Source of the DNA: Flavobacteriaceae bacterium UBA6268 | Lineage (GTDB): Bacteria > Bacteroidota > Bacteroidia > Flavobacteriales > Flavobacteriaceae | Length of the DNA stretch: 7,140 nucleotides | Direction: 5' to 3' | NCBI GenBank assembly: GCA_002440705.1 | Contig: DJVA01000003.1 | Coordinates: 1 to 7,140, forward strand | In this document: piece by piece, positions 1-5,963 of the stretch | How the letters are laid out: each line of letters starts with the position of its first letter | Numbering within the stretch: the first letter of the stretch is position 1 | Notes under the pieces: model-generated | What the model was told of the DNA's origin: nothing | Database searches by the model: none | Seen by the model: the letters and a program-made list of their open reading frames with translations, nothing else | Translations under genes and position numbers: made by a program

Positions 1-103
1 AGCCATACAGGCCTATAAAATTTTAATTTTGAAAAATCCCGAAAAAAGTGGTTTCTTTGCAGACCAAATTCGGGCCATACAAAAAATGTTAAAAGAAGAA
101 TAA
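1..103 (+). CDS. C-terminal end of an upstream protein (possibly a TPR-type repeat protein)
   Basis: Reading from base 2, 33 sense codons run without interruption to a TAA at 101-103. The visible tail starts AIQAYKILILKNPEKSGFFA and ends in KMLKEE; it is amphipathic and helical in character. The stop shares its last A with the secG ATG (TAATG at 101-105), so the two genes are almost certainly co-transcribed and perhaps translationally coupled. From general knowledge of Flavobacteriaceae, a tetratricopeptide-like or otherwise unnamed protein, preceded by the LPS-assembly lipoprotein LptE, often lies just upstream of secG, and this tail would suit it. That identification is inference; too little of the protein is visible to name a domain. 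Confidence 0.7.
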   Translation, partial: AIQAYKILILKNPEKSGFFADQIRAIQKMLKEE

Positions 104-441
104 TGAGTACGTTTTCGATTTTTTTAGTGTTGATCATTTTCGTCGCCTTTTTATTGGTGATTGTAATCATGGTACAAAATCCCAAAGGTGGAGGGCTTTC
201 CTCATCCTTTGGCGGCAGTGGAACCCAGCAACTGGGCGGGGTCAAAAAGACCACCGATTTCCTGGACCGAAGTACCTGGACCTTGGCCATCATATTATTG
301 GCGCTAATCTTGCTTTCCAATATGTCCCTATTTAGCGGAAGGGGGAGTAATGATTATTTGCAGGATCAAGTAAAGGAAGTAGCCCTTCCCGATACCAACA
401 CGCCACCAGCTGACGGAACCTCCGAGGAAAAACCTGAGTAA
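103..441 (+). CDS. secG: Preprotein translocase subunit SecG
   Basis: A 112-residue inner-membrane protein with the SecG layout: a first transmembrane helix at about residues 4-24, a short loop with the family's QNPKGGGL signature and a Ser/Gly-rich stretch (about 25-46), a second helix at about 58-77, and a polar, Pro/Glu-rich tail. SecG associates with SecYE and assists SecA-driven export across the inner membrane. The ATG at 103 overlaps the preceding stop by one base and has a purine-rich AAAAGAAGAA just upstream, which may serve as a weak ribosome binding site. The length is normal for Bacteroidota SecG, whose tail is longer and more variable than the core. A strong terminator follows 17 bases after the stop, so secG appears to end its operon. 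The assignment is firm from the loop motif and the two-helix topology. Confidence 0.95.
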   Translation: MSTFSIFLVLIIFVAFLLVIVIMVQNPKGGGLSSSFGGSGTQQLGGVKKTTDFLDRSTWTLAIILLALILLSNMSLFSGRGSNDYLQDQVKEVALPDTNTPPADGTSEEKPE

Positions 442-458
442 TCTCAATTCCCAAATAG

Positions 459-494
459 AAAAAGAGGGCCAGCAGATTGCTGGCCCTCTTTTTT
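459..494 (+). terminator. Rho-independent terminator after secG, probably bidirectional
   Basis: A perfect 16-bp stem (arms 459-474 and 478-493, GC-rich core GAGGGCCAGCA) closes on a GAT loop and ends in a run of six T (489-494). The left arm starts with AAAAA, so the same structure has a T-tract on the opposite strand and could also stop leftward transcription. It separates secG from the secreted-protein genes. Confidence 0.93.
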
Positions 495-512
495 AGCTCC
501 CTACAGAAAAGA

Positions 513-526
513 CAATTTATAAATTG
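513..526. promoter_or_regulatory. Perfect 14-bp palindrome, possible operator
   Basis: CAATTTATAAATTG is exactly self-complementary over 14 bases. It lies in the non-coding stretch between the secG terminator and the LRR-protein gene, 128 bases before that gene's ATG. No known regulator motif was recognised. AT-rich palindromes can occur by chance, so the regulatory reading is speculative. Confidence 0.3.
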
Positions 527-548
527 AAAGCTTATAACTTGGCTTTCA
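525..548. repeat. Inverted repeat TGAAAGC / GCTTTCA
   Basis: Arms of 7 bp (525-531 and 542-548) flank a 10-base spacer. The left arm overlaps the last two bases of the palindrome at 513-526. There is no T-tract after the right arm, so it is not an intrinsic terminator. It may be a binding site or an mRNA leader hairpin if transcription starts upstream of it. The rest of 442-654 shows no ORF I would defend and no convincing Bacteroidota promoter (TTTG plus TAnnTTTG). Confidence 0.25.
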
Positions 549-654
549 GGCAAAAACATTTTGTGTAGTCCCGTTTTTTCTCTTATTTAGTAGTGCCACA
601 TCGTGCATTCGATTCCCCACAAAACAAGTTTGTCTCACCAAAACCGCAGCCATT

Positions 655-1749
655 ATGGAACTAAAGCAATTTCCTTACCTGATGATTTTGTGGATGATGG
701 CCATCCCCTTAAACGCACAAACCGTAACCATTCCCGACCCGTTTTTTAAAGCCAGCCTAGTAAATCACGATCCCCTCATTGATACCAACCACGACGGGGA
801 AATACAGCTTAGCGAAGCAACAGCCTTTAGCGGCACCATCAATGTAAGCAGCCAAGGGCAGATTGTCGATCTTACGGGTATTGAAGCTTTTATCAACCTG
901 GACGGGTTAGCATGCGACTTCAACCAAATCGGTTCGTTGGACCTCGCCGGAAATCCTGCAATACATATGGTATCGGCTTCTGGAAATCCTATCACTTCGA
1001 TTAACATCACCAACAACCCCCAATTGGAATTCCTTCAAGTGAATAATGCCAACTTAACCACCATCAACACCCACGAAAATCCCCTCTTGCATTTTCTTTA
1101 TGCCTCAGGATGTGGGCTTACCCAGTTGGACCTCACCAACAACCCCTTATTGGAAATCCTTATTCTCGACAATAACAACCTGGAAACACTGAATTTGAGT
1201 AATAACATCCAACTTTATGGCCTGTTCTGCAGAAACAACCGCTTTACCCACCTCAACCTAAGCAATAATCCCGAAATGTGGCAATTGGACCTCAAGGGAA
1301 ACGATTTACTTACCTACATCAATCTAAAAAGCGGCAACAACCAAAACCTCAATATCGACAATGGCACCTATTCCTCCAACTTCGAAGACCTTCCGCTGTT
1401 GGATACGGTGTGCTTGGACGATGTTAACTCCGACCTCGCCGCATTCATCCTTTCCGAAACCGGCCACTCGGTCACCTTTACGGAGGACTGCAGCCTCAAC
1501 ATCAAAGAAAAGGTTGCCAATGAGGTACGAATTTTCCCAAATCCAGCCCACAACATACTAAATATCAGCACCAAAAGCGTTATACAACAAATCGAAATCT
1601 TGAACCTTTTGGGGCAATTCATACAAAAACAGGAGGGCAATGCCGCACAAATAACATGCTCCGTTAGCAACTTATCACAAGGCCTGTATTTTCTGAAAGT
1701 AACCCTGGAAAACAAGCAGACAGTGGTTTTTAGATTTTTAAAGGAATAA
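655..1749 (+). CDS. Secreted leucine-rich-repeat protein with T9SS type A sorting domain
   Basis: 364 residues. A signal peptide (1-21, probable cleavage in LNA|Q) leads to a segment beginning IPDPFFKASL, then a canonical 12-residue EF-hand-like calcium loop at 43-54 (D43, N45, D47, G48, I50, E54). About seven leucine-rich repeats follow at 79-225 with an exact 21-residue period: the N(P) landmark falls at 100, 121, 142, 163, 184 and 205. A capping region at about 226-280 contains C253 and C279, which could pair. Residues 291-364 form a T9SS sorting domain: FPNPAHNILNI, then LNLLGQ, then LSQGLYFLKV and a basic, aromatic end. The expected route is Sec export, then T9SS passage across the outer membrane with the sorting domain removed. 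LRR proteins of this type are thought to bind proteins or surfaces; no ligand can be read here. The ATG at 655 is the start that places the signal peptide at the N-terminus. Three in-frame stops (TAA TGA TAA) close the gene. Confidence 0.88.
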   Translation: MELKQFPYLMILWMMAIPLNAQTVTIPDPFFKASLVNHDPLIDTNHDGEIQLSEATAFSGTINVSSQGQIVDLTGIEAFINLDGLACDFNQIGSLDLAGNPAIHMVSASGNPITSINITNNPQLEFLQVNNANLTTINTHENPLLHFLYASGCGLTQLDLTNNPLLEILILDNNNLETLNLSNNIQLYGLFCRNNRFTHLNLSNNPEMWQLDLKGNDLLTYINLKSGNNQNLNIDNGTYSSNFEDLPLLDTVCLDDVNSDLAAFILSETGHSVTFTEDCSLNIKEKVANEVRIFPNPAHNILNISTKSVIQQIEILNLLGQFIQKQEGNAAQITCSVSNLSQGLYFLKVTLENKQTVVFRFLKE

Positions 1750-1776
1750 TGATAACACAACTTAAATAAACAGCCC

Positions 1777-2277
1777 ATGAGAATCCTTTACATCCTATGC
1801 TTTCTGGCTACCGCAACTTGTTTCGGGCAGGAAAAATTCAATGTTGCTGTTGGGTTTGGAGCTCCCGATCTATTAAATGCGAGTGCGAGGTATCAATTAA
1901 ATCAAGTACAAATTGGCTTCAGTATTGGAACGATGCCATTTCGTAGGTACAATTCGTTATCGCTATCAGGCGATGTGTTCTACCACTTTGGCGGGTCCTC
2001 CAACTATTCGGAAAGACGGCCTTGGTATGGACGCATTGGGGCGGGCTACCTAAAGGGCGAAACGGATGAGTCCATTGACAAATATTACTTTCTTACCACA
2101 CGAATAGGCAGGGACTTCAATATTTCAAAAAAAATGGGAATTGCCATTGATATCGGTATCGCAATCGAACTGGACCATGAAGAAGTGGTAAAGAAGCCCT
2201 CCAATGACTTTATTGAATTTAGCTATTTTGAAGTATTATACCCTAGTTTGGGGATCACCCTGTTTTACAGACTTTAA
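1777..2277 (+). CDS. Small exported protein, probable outer-membrane beta-barrel
   Basis: 166 residues, not matched to a named family. A signal peptide occupies about residues 1-17 and ends in CFGQ, a form common before Bacteroidota cleavage sites; the residues before C15 (TAT) do not make a lipobox, so a lipoprotein is unlikely. The mature part is rich in Gly, Tyr, Phe and alternating hydrophobic residues, with about eight candidate beta-strands (for example around FNVAVGFG, VQIGFSIG, LSLSGDVFYHF, WYGRIGAGYL, MGIAIDIGIAIEL and the terminal LGITLFYRL). That suits a small eight-stranded barrel, although the last residue is Leu rather than the usual Phe or Trp. It has no T9SS sorting domain. 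It starts 27 bases after the LRR gene and is probably co-transcribed with it. Codon use is more A/T-ending than in its neighbours: six of seven Asn codons are AAT. Function unknown. Confidence 0.72.
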   Translation: MRILYILCFLATATCFGQEKFNVAVGFGAPDLLNASARYQLNQVQIGFSIGTMPFRRYNSLSLSGDVFYHFGGSSNYSERRPWYGRIGAGYLKGETDESIDKYYFLTTRIGRDFNISKKMGIAIDIGIAIELDHEEVVKKPSNDFIEFSYFEVLYPSLGITLFYRL

Positions 2278-2373
2278 CATCCCCTATTATGAAAACTTTT
2301 TAGTTCCCTTTACTTTATTGAGCTTTAAAATTTCCAGAGAATTATTGATAATTGACTAAATAGGAATAAAAAA

Positions 2374-2397
2374 TGGGTGCCACGGCCATGGCACCCA
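2374..2397 (-). terminator. Hairpin with terminator form on the minus strand
   Basis: A perfect 9-bp stem (TGGGTGCCA at 2374-2382, TGGCACCCA at 2389-2397) closes on the six-base loop CGGCCA. On the + strand it is followed by CCAATTAATA, with no T-tract. On the minus strand the stem is followed by ATTTTTTATT (complement of 2364-2373), the normal form of an intrinsic terminator for leftward transcription. It may still mark the end of the 655-2277 unit weakly, as a hairpin alone. The rest of 2278-2451 is AT-rich, with a small dyad AATTAT-TG-ATAATT at 2340-2353 and no recognisable gene. Confidence 0.6.
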
Positions 2398-2451
2398 CCA
2401 ATTAATAAATAAACCAAATGCGATTGTTTCACTTATTAACTTTTCAAATGT

Positions 2452-5400
2452 ATGAGAAAATTTATTCTTACCCTCACTTTTCTCCCCTTTTTAACACTAC
2501 TTCACGCACAAGAAACCCCAACATTCACCGTAGATAGCCTCTTGGTGAACGTAGACATGTCCTCCCTTTCCACAGGGATGCTCTATGACCGAACCATGGA
2601 ATTAGGCCACCTGGACCACTTCAACGACTCCATCAACATGGCCAATACCGGCTACTTTGAACAGGCCCTGCTGGAATTGCGCAAAGCCTCTCTCGATCAA
2701 AAACTGACAGATTACAAGGAGTTGCGGACGTTCTATACACCGGATTCCCTAATGAATGTAGTGGATATCGGCATCCTCAATGCCAATTTCCAAAAACTCA
2801 ATTACAATGAAGCAGACGAGAGTTTGGGAGCTCTTCGGATGACCCCCGACAGCCTCTTAGAGCGGATCGAGAACAACCAACCCATGTTCTTGGACCACCA
2901 TACCTTTATGGTCGCACCGCTCAAGGAATACCTGATGGGGACATCCATCACCTATAAATTCGATCCTAACTTTTTGTTGCAGGATACATCCAATAAAAAC
3001 CTAGTGTCCCTCATGGCCAACTTCGACACCAATACCAACTATACCCTTTTTGAAAACGGAGCCTTTACCCAAAGCGAAATAGAAATCCCTTACTCTGAAG
3101 AGGGCTATAAAATGTTGATCTTTACGGCCACCTTTCAGGATGGCAGCACCAAAACCACCCAAGGCATGCTGCATCTCAAATTGCCAGTGATCCCTACCGA
3201 CCCATTGATGGATGATTTTGATATCTGGGGCTCCATCCCATGGCAGGGATTCAATGAGTCGGCTCCACATACGGGCAAACTTCATTACAGAATATTTTAT
3301 CATACGAACAATGGCAACACCTTAAAGAAACTCCTAAAACCCATTGTCATTATTGATGGTTTCGATCCGGGGGACAAACGCAAGATCCAGGACAGCGATT
3401 CCCCATTACCGCCCAACAAACACCGATCCATTGAAGAAATGATGAGCTATCAGGACGCCAATGGAGGTACTATTAACCTGATTCCAATACTAAGGAATCT
3501 GGGTTATGATGTAGTCATTGTGAATCAGGTAGATCGATGGGACAATGGGTACCATATTGATGGAGGTGCCGATTACATCGAGCGCAATGCCCTCACCCAT
3601 GTGGCCCTCTACAACCGACTCAACACCATTCTGACACAAAACGGCTGCAACGAACAACTGGTCATCGTAGGCCCCAGTATGGGCGGTCAGATTTCCCGCT
3701 ATGCCCTGGCCTATATGGAAAAGGAAGGCATCCCTCACAACACCCGATTGTGGATCAGTATCGACAGTCCCCATTTAGGAGCCAACATCCCCATGGGCAT
3801 CCAATCGCTACTCAACACGGTTTATGGAGACAGTCCAGAAGCACAGGAGTTCGTAGACAAGGAGTTAGGTTCTCCGGCAGCAAAACAGCAATTGATCGAG
3901 CAATTCTCAGGATGGACCAATAGCATTTTAAGATCGGATTGGTTGGATGGCCGAACCACCGGACAAGGCTTTTATCAGGACCGGGGCCGTCCCATTTATG
4001 TCAATTACTACAACCACTCGTTCAACAATGGCTTGCCCGGGAGTCAGGGCTATCCCCAAAACCTCCGCAAGATTGCCTTGGTCAACGGTTCCCTTAAATA
4101 CAAAAAAGCCTTCTACAATCCGTACGAACCTTTGGGAACAGAATTTTCCAATATCCCTGTACTGGATCAATTTTCTGGAAGTGGTTTCCAAACCCTCAAA
4201 ATAAAAGGGTATTCCAACGGCATCGGACATACCACAACGCTTGAGTCCTATTTTATGCCCCATTACAACGATAACCATAAAATTTCCTTTGCGAAAAAAA
4301 GATTCCCGGGCGGTTGGCATACTTACGACCGTTACATCACCAACATCAACTCCCGAGGTAACATGGACAATGTACCAGGAGGCTGGTTTTCCTCCCAAAG
4401 GGATTTAGCTGATGCCATCCTAAATTCAACTCCATGCGAATGGTTTATTGGCCAAATTTGTATTAACAATTGGAGCGTGGAAACCCTCGAACACGTCAAT
4501 TCCTTTATTCCGGCAGTAAGCGCTTTGGGTTTTTACAACCCCAACTTCAACTGGGACGCCACCCTCAACCGCAATCTGGTGTGTACCGGAGAAATCCCTT
4601 TCGATTCCTATTTTGGCCCAAAGGTCAACGAACAGCATACCTCTTTCACCCAAGAAAGTGTCGATTGGCTCCTTGAAGAGTTGGCCGGAAATCCACAACC
4701 CCCAACGGTCTATTACAACGAAAGCAACCTCGAAGGGCCCAATGCCGTGTGTTATGGATCGGTAGCCACCTACGAGTTTCCTTCCTGTACGCCCTTACCG
4801 GTTACTACCTGGGAATCTTCCAGCAATATCGATATCGTAATCGCCAATGATTTTTCGATAACGGTGGAGGCCAACAATTCCAGTAGTGGTCCTGGCTTCA
4901 TCAAAGCCATTTTCCCCAATAATGTCGTAGAAAAAAACATTTGGGTGAATGAACCATTAACTCCTGCCTATTTAAACGGGCCTGAAATTGTGAATACTGC
5001 AACCACAGTGCATTACGATGGTGGCATCGCAGAAGGGGCCAACTCCTACGAATGGTGGCTCCCGTATCCTTTCGAGGTGGTGGCTCCCTTTGATTATTTT
5101 GGGCCCAATTGGCAGGTATATCCCAATGCAGGAAAATCGACTTCCGTCTTTACAGGAAATGCTGGAAATAATGGATACGTCCAACTAATGGGCAAAAATG
5201 AATGCGGTTTGGGTGGTGCAAAAATACTCTCGGTAGTTCATGGTGCCGGTGGCGGGGGCCAAAACCAACTGCCCGTATACCCCTACCCCAACAGCAGCGA
5301 CGATTCCTTTCATCTGGATTTCAGCAGTTATTCAGAAGGAAACTACGAAATCTATATTTACGACGCCTATTCCAACACACTCTATCAAGGCAGTAGTTCC

Positions 5401-5508
5401 AACATCGATAAAACCATCAGCACCTTAGATATTCCCGAAGGCAATTACTTCCTGCACATCCATCTGGATAGCGAGGTCCTGCAATACCAATTGCTCATCG
5501 GTCATTAA
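2452..5508 (+). CDS. Secreted alpha/beta-hydrolase (lipase-like) with Ig/PKD-like domains and T9SS sorting domain
   Basis: 1018 residues. A signal peptide (1-19, LLHA|Q) leads to an unrecognised N-terminal region (about 20-290). The hydrolase core starts with the strand PIVIIDGFDPG (297-307) and carries the nucleophile elbow G407-P-S409-M-G411-G, so Ser409 is the likely nucleophile. SPHLGA (439-444) is a motif seen in lipases and PGAP1-like hydrolases. After FIPAVSALGF (685-694), H729 in EQHTSF, just before a final helix, is the best catalytic His; the acid residue is uncertain. Two Ig/PKD-like domains (about 760-833 and 842-929), a Gly linker (931-936) and a divergent sorting domain (941-1018, ending near PEGNYFLHIHL) follow. 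The substrate is probably an ester, but lipid, polysaccharide ester or peptide cannot be told apart. The gene stands alone between the hairpin at 2374 and the terminator at 5533. The ATG at 2452 gives a perfect signal peptide; an ATG at 2448 is out of frame. Confidence 0.87.
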   Translation: MRKFILTLTFLPFLTLLHAQETPTFTVDSLLVNVDMSSLSTGMLYDRTMELGHLDHFNDSINMANTGYFEQALLELRKASLDQKLTDYKELRTFYTPDSLMNVVDIGILNANFQKLNYNEADESLGALRMTPDSLLERIENNQPMFLDHHTFMVAPLKEYLMGTSITYKFDPNFLLQDTSNKNLVSLMANFDTNTNYTLFENGAFTQSEIEIPYSEEGYKMLIFTATFQDGSTKTTQGMLHLKLPVIPTDPLMDDFDIWGSIPWQGFNESAPHTGKLHYRIFYHTNNGNTLKKLLKPIVIIDGFDPGDKRKIQDSDSPLPPNKHRSIEEMMSYQDANGGTINLIPILRNLGYDVVIVNQVDRWDNGYHIDGGADYIERNALTHVALYNRLNTILTQNGCNEQLVIVGPSMGGQISRYALAYMEKEGIPHNTRLWISIDSPHLGANIPMGIQSLLNTVYGDSPEAQEFVDKELGSPAAKQQLIEQFSGWTNSILRSDWLDGRTTGQGFYQDRGRPIYVNYYNHSFNNGLPGSQGYPQNLRKIALVNGSLKYKKAFYNPYEPLGTEFSNIPVLDQFSGSGFQTLKIKGYSNGIGHTTTLESYFMPHYNDNHKISFAKKRFPGGWHTYDRYITNINSRGNMDNVPGGWFSSQRDLADAILNSTPCEWFIGQICINNWSVETLEHVNSFIPAVSALGFYNPNFNWDATLNRNLVCTGEIPFDSYFGPKVNEQHTSFTQESVDWLLEELAGNPQPPTVYYNESNLEGPNAVCYGSVATYEFPSCTPLPVTTWESSSNIDIVIANDFSITVEANNSSSGPGFIKAIFPNNVVEKNIWVNEPLTPAYLNGPEIVNTATTVHYDGGIAEGANSYEWWLPYPFEVVAPFDYFGPNWQVYPNAGKSTSVFTGNAGNNGYVQLMGKNECGLGGAKILSVVHGAGGGGQNQLPVYPYPNSSDDSFHLDFSSYSEGNYEIYIYDAYSNTLYQGSSSNIDKTISTLDIPEGNYFLHIHLDSEVLQYQLLIGH

Positions 5509-5532
5509 GGCTCATTAAACTGTCTTCCCCTC

Positions 5533-5565
5533 AATGCCAACTTCTGACAAGTTGGCATTTTTTTT
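5533..5565 (+). terminator. Rho-independent terminator after the hydrolase gene
   Basis: A perfect 11-bp stem (AATGCCAACTT at 5533-5543, AAGTTGGCATT at 5549-5559) with the loop CTGAC leads into eight consecutive T (5558-5565). It starts 24 bases after the hydrolase stop and insulates groESL from upstream transcription. Confidence 0.93.
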
Positions 5566-5567
5566 AA

Positions 5568-5585
5568 GGAAATATGACATTTTCC
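5568..5585. promoter_or_regulatory. GGAAA-N8-TTTCC dyad upstream of groES promoter
   Basis: Five-base arms GGAAA (5568-5572) and TTTCC (5581-5585) flank TATGACAT, ending four bases before the candidate -24 element. The position would suit an activator or repressor site for groESL. The arms are short and no known heat-shock operator is matched: there is no CIRCE repeat (TTAGCACTC-N9-GAGTGCTAA) in this region. Confidence 0.25.
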
Positions 5586-5589
5586 GCCG

Positions 5590-5604
5590 TGGCATAGTTT
5601 CTGC
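5590..5604 (+). promoter_or_regulatory. Candidate sigma-54 (-24/-12) promoter for groESL
   Basis: TGGCATAGTTTCTGC fits the sigma-54 consensus TGGCACGN4TTGC at the essential GG (5591-5592) and GC (5603-5604) with the exact invariant spacing, and at 9 of 11 defined positions once the C6, G7 and T12 differences are weighed as T, A and C (strictly 8 of 11). Transcription would start near 5615, giving a leader of about 35 bases before the groES ATG. A housekeeping-type reading is also possible, because TAGTTTCT resembles the -7 element TAnnTTTG at four of six positions, but no matching -33 TTTG lies upstream at the right distance. Sigma-54 elements need an enhancer-binding activator; none is in the window. 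Confidence 0.45.
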
Positions 5605-5649
5605 CTAACCGATAGCGTAATTCTTAAACTAACAAAAATACATACCAAT

Positions 5650-5925
5650 ATGGCTTTGAAAATTCAACCGCTTGCAGATCGCGTGGTCGTCGAACCACAA
5701 GCAGCCGAAACCCAAACTGCTTCCGGGATTTATATCCCCGATTCCGCTAAGGAAAAACCCCAACAAGGCAAGGTCGTTGCCGTGGGAAAAGGAAAAAAAG
5801 ACCACGACATGACCGTGAAGGTAGGTGATACCGTCCTTTATGGAAAATATGCCGGAAACGAATTGAAATTGGATGGCAAGGATTTCCTCATCATGCGTGA
5901 GGATGATATCCTAGCCATCATCTAA
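5650..5925 (+). CDS. groES: Co-chaperonin GroES (Hsp10)
   Basis: 91 residues, the usual size for Bacteroidota and slightly shorter than E. coli GroES. It starts with the family pattern IQPLADRVVVEP. The mobile loop lies at about 17-35, with the GroEL-contacting hydrophobic tripeptide I27-Y28-I29 after G26 (IVL in E. coli), followed by the lineage-typical PDSAKEKPQQGKVVAVG. The GDTVLYGKYAGNELKLDG segment and the REDDILAII end complete the beta-barrel fold. Seven copies cap the GroEL ring and enclose the folding substrate in the cytoplasm. groEL starts 38 bases after its stop with no terminator between, so the two form the classic bicistronic operon, presumably driven from the promoter region at 5566-5649. 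Confidence 0.97.
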   Translation: MALKIQPLADRVVVEPQAAETQTASGIYIPDSAKEKPQQGKVVAVGKGKKDHDMTVKVGDTVLYGKYAGNELKLDGKDFLIMREDDILAII

Positions 5926-5963
5926 CTTAAAATTTTTGCAAACCTTACATTAAATCATCAACT

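Noticed and set aside
332..559. Minus-strand 75-codon frame across the end of secG and its terminator
   Set aside because: It overlaps secG and reads straight through the 16-bp terminator stem, with no family resemblance.
560..591. TTTG (560-563) plus TATTTAGT (584-591) as a promoter for the LRR gene
   Set aside because: The spacing of 20 bases is acceptable, but the -7 word matches only three of six defined positions of TAnnTTTG, too weak to report as a feature.
1368..1778. Minus-strand open frame of 136 codons opposite the end of the LRR gene
   Set aside because: It is antisense to the T9SS sorting domain, its composition is Ser/Cys-rich and irregular, and there is no sign of independent coding.
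2390..2404. TGGCAC at 2389-2394 as a sigma-54 -24 box for the hydrolase gene
   Set aside because: No GC at the required -12 position follows, and the word is simply the right arm of the hairpin.
2424..2444. TTG (2424) plus TAACTTTT (2437) as a Bacteroidota promoter for the hydrolase gene
   Set aside because: The spacing is far too short and the -7-like word ends only seven bases before the start codon.
3928..4398. Minus-strand open frame of 156 codons inside the hydrolase gene
   Set aside because: It lies fully opposite a strongly coding, domain-bearing frame, has no recognisable motif, and is explained by the codon pattern of the + strand gene.
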